Assembly (NCBI GenBank): GCA_947644595.1
Contig: CANSAE010000003.1
Coordinates: 1-64,000, forward strand
From: an uncultured Clostridia bacterium
GTDB lineage: Bacteria; Bacillota; Clostridia; Oscillospirales; Oscillospiraceae
DNA length: 64,000 bases
Reading direction: 5' to 3'
Position 1 is the stretch's first letter. Each line of letters opens with the position of its first letter. The notes under the pieces are model-generated. The model was not told the DNA's origin. It searched no databases and worked only from the letters and a program-made list of their open reading frames with translations. This document shows positions 59,054 to 64,000 of this stretch, piece after piece. Made by a program: the position numbers and the translations under genes.

Positions 59054-59671
59054 TTATTTGGCAAAAATGATGTATTCTTTCCCGTCGATCCACCGGACGG
59101 TGCTTTCCGCGCCCCGGGGGGTGTGGACGCCTTCCGCCGGCAGGGCGATGAGGTTGCGTTTTCCGTCAAAGGCTGTTAAGGTGCCGTCGGAGCAGGAATA
59201 CCAGAGAATGTCATCTTCCGGCATCTGGGGAATCACCGGGGGCTGGATGCAGGTCTCCGGGCAGTCCGGTTCCGTGGGCACCGGAGACACGGGCGGCTTC
59301 GGCTGGGGTTCCGGTGCGGGCTCCGGGCACTCCGGTTGTTCCGGGCACTCCGGCGGCTGGGGCAAAGGGCAGCTCAGCTCCGGGCAGGGGGTGCATACGT
59401 CCGGACCCGGGGCTTCCATCCCCGCGTATTCAATGGGGTCCGGAAAGCCGCACATGGCGGACTTGCTCAGCCGGCGGGTCAGGGTGGCGCAGCCGTTTCC
59501 GTCGGGGACCATCACGCCCAGATAGCCGCTTTTGCCGCCGCCGAATACGCACAGGCGGATCACTTCTCCGCTGCACTCCGACACGGCCCGGAACACGGTG
59601 TACATCCCCTCCTGACACACTTGCAGGGTGCCGGTCTCCCGGCCGTAAATGCGAATGGGATAGGTTTCCAT
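59054..59671 (-). CDS. Hypothetical Pro/Cys-rich protein
   Basis: A 205-residue protein I do not recognise. An N-terminal globular part (about 1-90, METYPIRIYGRETGTLQV..) is followed by a low-complexity linker rich in Pro, Cys and Glu (CPLPQPPECPEQPECPEP) and a small C-terminal beta-rich part (WYSCSDGTLTAFDGKRNLIAL). No signal peptide is seen. ATG 59671 follows GGAGGAAT. The Cys-Pro linker recalls spore-coat or surface proteins, and the next gene is a secreted unknown, but neither is evidence of function. Confidence 0.7.
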   Translation of the reverse strand: METYPIRIYGRETGTLQVCQEGMYTVFRAVSECSGEVIRLCVFGGGKSGYLGVMVPDGNGCATLTRRLSKSAMCGFPDPIEYAGMEAPGPDVCTPCPELSCPLPQPPECPEQPECPEPAPEPQPKPPVSPVPTEPDCPETCIQPPVIPQMPEDDILWYSCSDGTLTAFDGKRNLIALPAEGVHTPRGAESTVRWIDGKEYIIFAK

Positions 59672-59695
59672 TTTGATTCCTCCAAAAATCGACAA

Positions 59696-59741
59696 ATAAA
59701 AAAGGCTTCTTCTCATGTTTATGAGAGGAAGCCTGTATTTA
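59696..59741 (-). terminator. Terminator after the secreted hypothetical gene
   Basis: AGGCTTCCTCTCAT and ATGAGAAGAAGCCT form an imperfect stem followed leftward by TTTTTTATT, between the two unknown genes. Confidence 0.85.
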
Positions 59742-59754
59742 TGTATGATTTTTT

Positions 59755-60231
59755 TCAGCCGATGGTGTACGTCCCGCGGACCAGGACGGTCACGGAATTG
59801 GAAGCTTTGAAGCCGCTGCCGTTGGCAGGAGACATGTACAGGTGGTTCTGGGTCATGGAACCGTTTGCGTTGACTACGCTGCCGGAAGTCACATCCAGCA
59901 TCCCGGAAGCCCCCACCGCCGCGGCGGAGCCGGAACGAAACAGCACTTCACACCCGGCATTGCAGCTCATGGTTTTTCCGGATTCTACAGATACAGTCTT
60001 GAACGCCCCCGTCAGCTCCGATTCAAACTGCTGTTCCAACTGCGTCATGGCGGCTGTTACGGCGTTGTTGAACTCCGATTCCATGGTGGGCTGCAGAGTT
60101 TTGGTCAGATAGCTCATGGTGATGAGTGGGTCGGACTGGCTGCCGTAGTTGGACGCGGCGTAAGCCCCTACTGCGGTGAACACCAGGGCGACAACGGTCA
60201 ATACGGCCAGAAGCTGCAATTTTTTCTTCAT
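59755..60231 (-). CDS. Hypothetical secreted protein
   Basis: A 158-residue protein with a clear signal peptide (MKKKLQLLAVLTVVALVFTAVGAYAA, cleavage after AYA). The mature part has a helical stretch with many Glu and Gln (MESEFNNAVTAAMTQLEQQFESEL) and a Gly/Ser/Asn-rich beta end (GASGMLDVTSGSVVNANGSMTQNHLYMSPANGSGFKAS). I do not recognise the family. ATG 60231 follows AGAGGT; a 26-base hairpin lies just before it. Confidence 0.72.
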   Translation of the reverse strand: MKKKLQLLAVLTVVALVFTAVGAYAASNYGSQSDPLITMSYLTKTLQPTMESEFNNAVTAAMTQLEQQFESELTGAFKTVSVESGKTMSCNAGCEVLFRSGSAAAVGASGMLDVTSGSVVNANGSMTQNHLYMSPANGSGFKASNSVTVLVRGTYTIG

Positions 60232-60245
60232 ATGTACCTCTTTCT

Positions 60246-60271
60246 CACCTCCCGGGGAAACCCGGGAGGTG
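60246..60271 (-). promoter_or_regulatory. Perfect hairpin in the 5' region of the secreted gene
   Basis: CACCTCCCGGG and CCCGGGAGGTG pair completely with a 4-base loop, 15 bases before the start codon. One arm is itself ribosome-site-like (GGGAGGTG) and would be hidden. There is no T-run. It may protect the mRNA or hold back translation. Confidence 0.5.
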
Positions 60272-60284
60272 TTTATGCTTTGCA

Positions 60285-60400
60285 ATTCCAATCATTTTTC
60301 CCCGGCTCTGCCGGGTCAAAAATACTTCTCACGCAGCGTCCGTGCGCGCAAAGAGTGTGCGGGAATCGGAGCGTGACTCTCAAATGAACGCACCTGCGTT
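60285..60400 (-). repeat. Structured intergenic repeat D, copy 2
   Basis: Hairpins CCCGGC/GCCGGG and GCGTTCA../TGAACGC with the words TTCCAATCATTTTTCC and ACTTCTCACGC shared with 52020-52112. Non-coding. Confidence 0.5.
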
Positions 60401-60411
60401 CAAACGAAATT

Positions 60412-60765
60412 TTATAGTCCGAAGCTGATGGAAATTGCGTTATCCACTTTCGTCATGGTGTCGCCGTCCAGCCGCCCCATCTTTTCTTTCAGCCGGGACT
60501 TATCAATGGTGCGGATCTGCTCCAGCAAAATCACGCTGTCCCGGGTGAGCCCCACGCTGGGGCCCGACAGCTCAATATGGGTCGGCAGCTTTGCCTTCCC
60601 GGTCTGGGACGTGATCGCCGCGGCAATCACCGTGGGACTGTGCTTGTTCCCGGTATCGTTCTGCACGATCAGTACCGGGCGCATGCCGCCCTGCTCACTG
60701 CCCACTACGGGGCTGAGGTCGGCGTAATAGATCTCTCCTCGTTTCACTATGCTCAATGTAACCAT
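60412..60765 (-). CDS. mazF: MazF/NdoA-type mRNA endoribonuclease toxin without adjacent antitoxin
   Basis: A 117-residue PemK/MazF toxin very close to Bacillus Ndo[48 protein letters not shown] (with catalytic Arg and Thr) and [18 protein letters not shown]. It cleaves specific mRNA words. Start is ATG 60765 or TTG 60756; the GGAG site fits TTG slightly better. In Bacillus the antitoxin gene ndoAI sits between alr and ndoA; here that 120-base space encodes no such protein. Confidence 0.93.
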   Translation of the reverse strand: MVTLSIVKRGEIYYADLSPVVGSEQGGMRPVLIVQNDTGNKHSPTVIAAAITSQTGKAKLPTHIELSGPSVGLTRDSVILLEQIRTIDKSRLKEKMGRLDGDTMTKVDNAISISFGL

Positions 60766-60884
60766 CTCCGATGAAGGGCCGCCCTTACATAATATGTTGC
60801 GCAGTTGTATTCTCTCCACAGGCGGGAGAGTTTATACATATTTTTCTTTCATCGGAAATTTCTTGTCACATGGGGCCTGTCCCG

Positions 60885-61991
60885 TCAGTCGAGATAGACC
60901 CGGGGCACCCGGGGAGAAACGGCGGTGAGCAGCTCGTACGAGATGGTCCCGGCCTGCCGGGCCAGCACGTCGATGCTCTGGGCGTCGCCGAAGATCTCCA
61001 CCTCGTCGCCTACCTGAACATCGGGGAGGTCCGTCACATCCACCATGCACATGTCCATACAGATACGGCCGCACTGTTTGGCCTTTTTGCCGCCGATGGT
61101 CACTTCCAGCCTGTTGGACAGTGCCCGATGCAGGCCATCCGCATACCCGATGGGAAGCACGGCGAAAATCCGCGGCCTGTCGCAGGTATAGGTGCGGCCG
61201 TAGCTGATGGTATCGCCGACGGCATGGCCGGTGAGTTCTGCCACCCGGGTCATCAGACGCATTACCGGGCGCAGGGAAAGGGCACCGTGCTCCGCCGCCG
61301 GGTAGATGCCGTACTGCACGATGCCGGGGCGGACCATGTCCAGATAGGTCTGGGGATAGTTTACCATAGCCCCGGAGTTGGTGCAATGGCGAATTGTAAA
61401 TTTTTTGCCGGAACGTTCTTCCAGCATGTCGATGCTTCGGGTAAAGTGGTCGAATTGGATGCCGGTAAATCCGTTGCCCGGCTCATCGGATACGCAGAAA
61501 TGGGTGAACACGCCCTGGGGATCCAAGTGGGGCAGCTGCATGGCCTTTGCGGCCTCGGCCAGATTGGAAAAGCCCGTGCGGCCCATGCCGGTCTCCAGCT
61601 TGATATGGACCGGCAGGGTCAGGCCTGTGCCGGACAGTTCCGCTTCCAGGGCCTCGGCCAGACGAATGCTGCCTACCGCCTGGGCCACGCTGCCCAGTTC
61701 GGCGATGTTTTTTGCCAGGAAGGCCGGGGAGGGACCGAGGATGAGAATTTCCGCCGTAATGCCCGCCTGACGAAGCTGCACGGCCTCGTCAAAGCAGGCC
61801 ACGGCCAGATTTTGTACGCCCAGGGCTTCCAGCCGCCGGGAGACCTCCACCGCGCCGTGGCCGTAGGCGTTGGCCTTCACCACGCCCAGGTACCGGCAGC
61901 CCGCCGGGAGCTGCGCTTGCATATTGCGTACGTTATGTTCCAGATTCCCCAGGCGAATTTCCGCCCAGGTTCGTTTCTTCTGTGTTTCCAT
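60885..61991 (-). CDS. alr: Alanine racemase
   Basis: A PLP enzyme that makes D-alanine for peptidoglycan. The PLP lysine lies in VVKANAYGHG (about residues 37-46), and the second catalytic base Tyr is in DTISYGRTY. LKLETGMGR-type IKLETGMGRTG is present. The 368 residues match. ATG 61991 with AGAAGG is chosen over 62021. Its start lies 59 bases inside the upstream lipoprotein gene, in another frame. D-alanine also feeds the transaminase at 49506-50357. Confidence 0.96.
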   Translation of the reverse strand: METQKKRTWAEIRLGNLEHNVRNMQAQLPAGCRYLGVVKANAYGHGAVEVSRRLEALGVQNLAVACFDEAVQLRQAGITAEILILGPSPAFLAKNIAELGSVAQAVGSIRLAEALEAELSGTGLTLPVHIKLETGMGRTGFSNLAEAAKAMQLPHLDPQGVFTHFCVSDEPGNGFTGIQFDHFTRSIDMLEERSGKKFTIRHCTNSGAMVNYPQTYLDMVRPGIVQYGIYPAAEHGALSLRPVMRLMTRVAELTGHAVGDTISYGRTYTCDRPRIFAVLPIGYADGLHRALSNRLEVTIGGKKAKQCGRICMDMCMVDVTDLPDVQVGDEVEIFGDAQSIDVLARQAGTISYELLTAVSPRVPRVYLD

Positions 61992-62553
61992 TGTTTGAAC
62001 CTTCTGTCGTAAAATTTTCAATGGTACAGGTGACCTTCACCGCGCCGTTTTCCGCCAGCTCCATGGCCGCGGGCCGGTCGTTTTCATCGAACCAGACCGT
62101 GACGGTCACGGTGTCGTCACGGATGAGCTTCACCGCCAGGCCGCCGTTTTCCGTCCAGGTGCTGGACAGATAGCCGTCGGAGAGGGTCTCCATCCCCAGG
62201 GCCGCCGCGTTGATGGGCAAAATGCCGCAGTTGGTCAGGTCCCCTGTGGAGAGCATCACGCCGTCGTAGACCACGTCGGATCCCGTGCCCGTCATGTGGG
62301 CGGTCACGCCGGAAATGAGGTCCGGGGACAGTACCGTCATGGTCCAGTCTTCCCCCTGATGCAGGCAGTGCAGGGTGAATTCCTCCACCCGCTGGGGAAA
62401 GTTTGCTGTGACCGCGGCGGTAAAGGACACCGTCTCCGCTTGGGCGATGGGGCCGCGGATGTCTTCAAAGTGCTCCTGCTGCGTCCGACCGCCGCAGCCG
62501 GCCAGGAGGACGCAGGTCATCATCAGTGCGGAAATCAGAATCTTCCGCTTCAA
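61933..62553 (-). CDS. YdcC/GerS-like lipoprotein
   Basis: A 206-residue lipoprotein: signal MKRKILISALMMTCVLLAGC with lipobox LLAGC, then a LolA-like beta-rich domain (AETVSFTAAVTANFPQRVEEFTLHCLHQGEDWTMTVLSPDLISGVTA). Position before alr matches Bacillus ydcC and clostridial gerS, lipoproteins linked to sporulation or germination. The last 19 codons, an Asn/Gly/Glu-rich tail, overlap the alr start. The family assignment rests mainly on order and fold impression. Confidence 0.78.
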   Translation of the reverse strand: MKRKILISALMMTCVLLAGCGGRTQQEHFEDIRGPIAQAETVSFTAAVTANFPQRVEEFTLHCLHQGEDWTMTVLSPDLISGVTAHMTGTGSDVVYDGVMLSTGDLTNCGILPINAAALGMETLSDGYLSSTWTENGGLAVKLIRDDTVTVTVWFDENDRPAAMELAENGAVKVTCTIENFTTEGSNNGNTEETNLGGNSPGESGT

Positions 62554-62559
62554 TGTGGT

Positions 62560-63432
62560 TTACCTTCCTGTCATGGATTTTGTCACTGCCGGGAGGGCAC
62601 GGATCATGTCTGTGGGGGTCATGCCGTATTCTCCCAGTTCTTTTGCGCACAGGTCTCCCGCCGCGGCATGAACGCATGTCCCGGTGAGGACGGCCTCGTG
62701 CAGCGGGAGCTGCCCCAGCATGGCGCCGAGGACCCCCGCCAGCACATCCCCGCTGCCGCCCTTGGACATGCCGGGATTTCCGGCGGCCAGAATGTGGGCA
62801 TCCCCCTCCGGGAAGGCGATGACCGTGCGGTGGCCCTTCAGGACCAGGGTGCAGCCGTGGGCCGATACGAAGTGCCGGGCATCCGCTGCCCGGTCGTCGG
62901 TCAGCACGCCGCCCATGCGGGTGAATTCCCCGGCATGGGGGGTGAGGATGAGGGGCGCTTTCGTCCGTTTCAGGATGTCCATGTCCCGGCTGAGGGGGAA
63001 CAGGGCGTCTGCGTCCGCCACCGTGGGGACGGTGACGGCCTCCAGCACGTCCCGGGCCAATTGCAGCCGCGCCCGGTCCCGGCCCATGCCCGGGCCGATG
63101 ACGCAAACATCGCACCAGGCCAGCTTTTCTGCTGTGTCCCGGAAGGTGTCTGCCGGGAAGGGCATGGCCACATCCTGTTTCACAGCCAGAATGGGCCAGA
63201 CCGCCTCCGGCACGCCCACGGACACCAGACCCGCGCCGGACCGCACTGCCGCGTGGGCACACATGCTCACCGCACCGGTATAGCCCACTGCGCCGCCGAG
63301 AATCAGCACCTTGCCGTAATCGCCCTTATGGCTGTCCCGGGGCCGGACGGGCAGGGACCGGTCCTCCGGCAGGAGCACCGAGGTGTCCGGGTGGGAGAGC
63401 CACGTTTCCGGGATGCCGTATGGGTCGTTCAT
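62560..63432 (-). CDS. nnrD: ADP-dependent NAD(P)H-hydrate dehydratase
   Basis: This repairs hydrated NADH and NADPH using ADP. It is a ribokinase-like YjeF C-domain: GDYGKVLILGGAVGYTGAVSM, VCVIGPGMGRD, LILTPHAGEFTRM and NPGMSKGGSGDVLAGVLGAMLGQ (the ADP-binding end). The 290 residues hold only the dehydratase; the epimerase half is not fused, unlike many YjeF proteins. AGGAGG precedes ATG 63432. It leads the group nnrD-lipoprotein-alr-mazF. Confidence 0.95.
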   Translation of the reverse strand: MNDPYGIPETWLSHPDTSVLLPEDRSLPVRPRDSHKGDYGKVLILGGAVGYTGAVSMCAHAAVRSGAGLVSVGVPEAVWPILAVKQDVAMPFPADTFRDTAEKLAWCDVCVIGPGMGRDRARLQLARDVLEAVTVPTVADADALFPLSRDMDILKRTKAPLILTPHAGEFTRMGGVLTDDRAADARHFVSAHGCTLVLKGHRTVIAFPEGDAHILAAGNPGMSKGGSGDVLAGVLGAMLGQLPLHEAVLTGTCVHAAAGDLCAKELGEYGMTPTDMIRALPAVTKSMTGR

Positions 63433-63486
63433 GCCGTATCCTCCTGTCTTGTGTTATATGTATGATAGCGGCGGGGAAAAAATCAG

Positions 63487-63664
63487 TCAAGTTTCGCCGG
63501 GAATGACAAAATCCTCGGACTTGAAATTGCTGTAATACCGCCCATGGGTGGCGGTGAAGCGCAGCATACAGTAGTCCGGGTAGTCCTCCCCGTCGAGATA
63601 GGCGACAAAGTAATTGCCGGCTTTATTCTATCAGCTTGCCGATGGGTTTCTCCGCATCTTTCAT
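63487..63664 (-). pseudogene. Decayed fragment resembling the C-terminus of a PPOX-type flavin protein
   Basis: A start ATG 63664 behind GGAG reads only 13 codons to a stop. In a shifted frame the DNA then encodes GNYFVAYLDGEDYPDYCMLR and FTATHGRYYSNFKSEDFVIP up to a stop at 63487. The THGRYYSNFKSEDF end is like that of some pyridoxamine-5'-phosphate-oxidase-related proteins. A frameshift and lost N-terminus make it a likely remnant. Recognition is from memory and weak. Confidence 0.45.
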
Positions 63665-64000
63665 ATGGGTCTCCTTTCACCGCTGTATTCTACCAGCCCG
63701 ATGCGCCGGAGTCTTTCGCATTCTTTGACCGCGTCCTGATATTTTCCGGAAAAAATTCTTACATTTTTCTGACGGGTCTGCACACATTATACTCACTTTT
63801 CCCTTGCAATTCAACGATAAGTGTGATATAACCTCATATATAAATGTGAGGAACGGGAAAATAGCGGTCTTTGCTTTTTCAGAGAATGGCGGTCATCGGC
63901 TGAAAGCCGCCTGAAAGCGACCCGCTTGGTTCGCCCGGGAGCGGCCCGTGAGAACGGGACGGCTGCCCGCCGTTATCGGGGTAAAAGTGCGGCGCAGATG
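63665..64000 (-). other. Right-end non-coding stretch with a leftward promoter
   Basis: A promoter TTGAAT (63809-63814), 17-base spacer, TATAAT (63786-63791) reads leftward. Just after it a 40-codon GTG frame (63661-63783) encodes a basic helical peptide (VQTRQKNVRIFSGKYQDA..) but would be almost leaderless and has no ribosome site. It overlaps the fragment at 63664 by ATGA. Positions 63840-64000 hold GC-rich hairpin-prone sequence and nothing I can assign. Confidence 0.5.

Noticed and set aside
60765..60884. Cryptic antitoxin gene between alr and mazF
   Set aside because: The only frame is 28 codons, lacks a ribosome site and has no ribbon-helix-helix pattern.

Overview
The window looks like a chromosomal segment of a GC-rich, spore-forming, anaerobic gut Firmicute, most likely of the Oscillospiraceae/Ruminococcaceae type. 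The evidence is Spo0A and SpoIVB, HPr kinase, AddAB, SAM-I and TPP riboswitches, SigA-type promoters (TTGACA-17-TATAAT), TAXI-TRAP transport and an A-type flavoprotein. The small GC-rich palindromic repeats in the intergenic regions also fit. No rRNA, tRNA, CRISPR array, insertion sequence or complete prophage was seen. The genus cannot be fixed from the sequence alone.

Layout. Positions 1-6650 hold a truncated Cys-headed collagen-like protein, metK behind a SAM-I riboswitch, an amidase/holin pair, a SEDS cell-wall polymerase, and the operon tsaE-tsaB-upp-DUF4230. Positions 6650-10500 hold a phosphonate-type ABC transporter (phnD, phnC, fused phnE) behind a long structured leader that ends in an intrinsic terminator. 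Positions 10500-22820 hold rsmE, a TAXI-TRAP transporter, a LysM/M14 peptidase, spoIVB, an FprA flavoprotein, a TetM-like GTPase fused to a Rae1-like nuclease domain, and spo0A. Positions 22820-23670 are a repeat-rich gap with one AT-rich small gene. Positions 23670-31620 hold rpmE, addA, addB, a PPC-domain gene and rpmB. Positions 31800-42520 hold hprK-murB-rapZ-whiA, a membrane protein, dnaE and two tandem CNNM/CBS membrane proteins.

Positions 42600-45220 are the most accessory-looking part. Two paralogous small proteins that resemble the phage anti-Thoeris sponge Tad1/Acb2 flank a Cys-rich microprotein, an XRE repressor with paired operators, and an SDR oxidoreductase. Positions 45230-51090 form one leftward cluster for 5-oxoproline and D-glutamate metabolism: lrp, D-amino-acid transaminase, pxpB, pxpC, DUF1445, pxpA and DUF4392. 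The last two DUFs are the two halves of the mammalian D-glutamate cyclase.

Positions 51400-58990 hold a CarD regulator, a SnoaL-like protein, a SulP transporter, a DUF1461 protein, TPP-riboswitch-controlled thiT, a MATE pump and a pyrimidine-nucleoside phosphorylase. Positions 59050-63430 hold two unknown proteins and the nnrD/lipoprotein/alr/mazF group, which matches the Bacillus ydcC-alr-ndoAI-ndoA order but lacks the antitoxin. The right end is a decayed fragment and non-coding DNA.

The observations I would follow first are the Tad1-like pair, the unassigned leader RNA at 10261-10463, the GTPase-Rae1 fusion, the Spo0A with Glu at the phospho-acceptor site, and the split D-glutamate-cyclase/oxoprolinase cluster.
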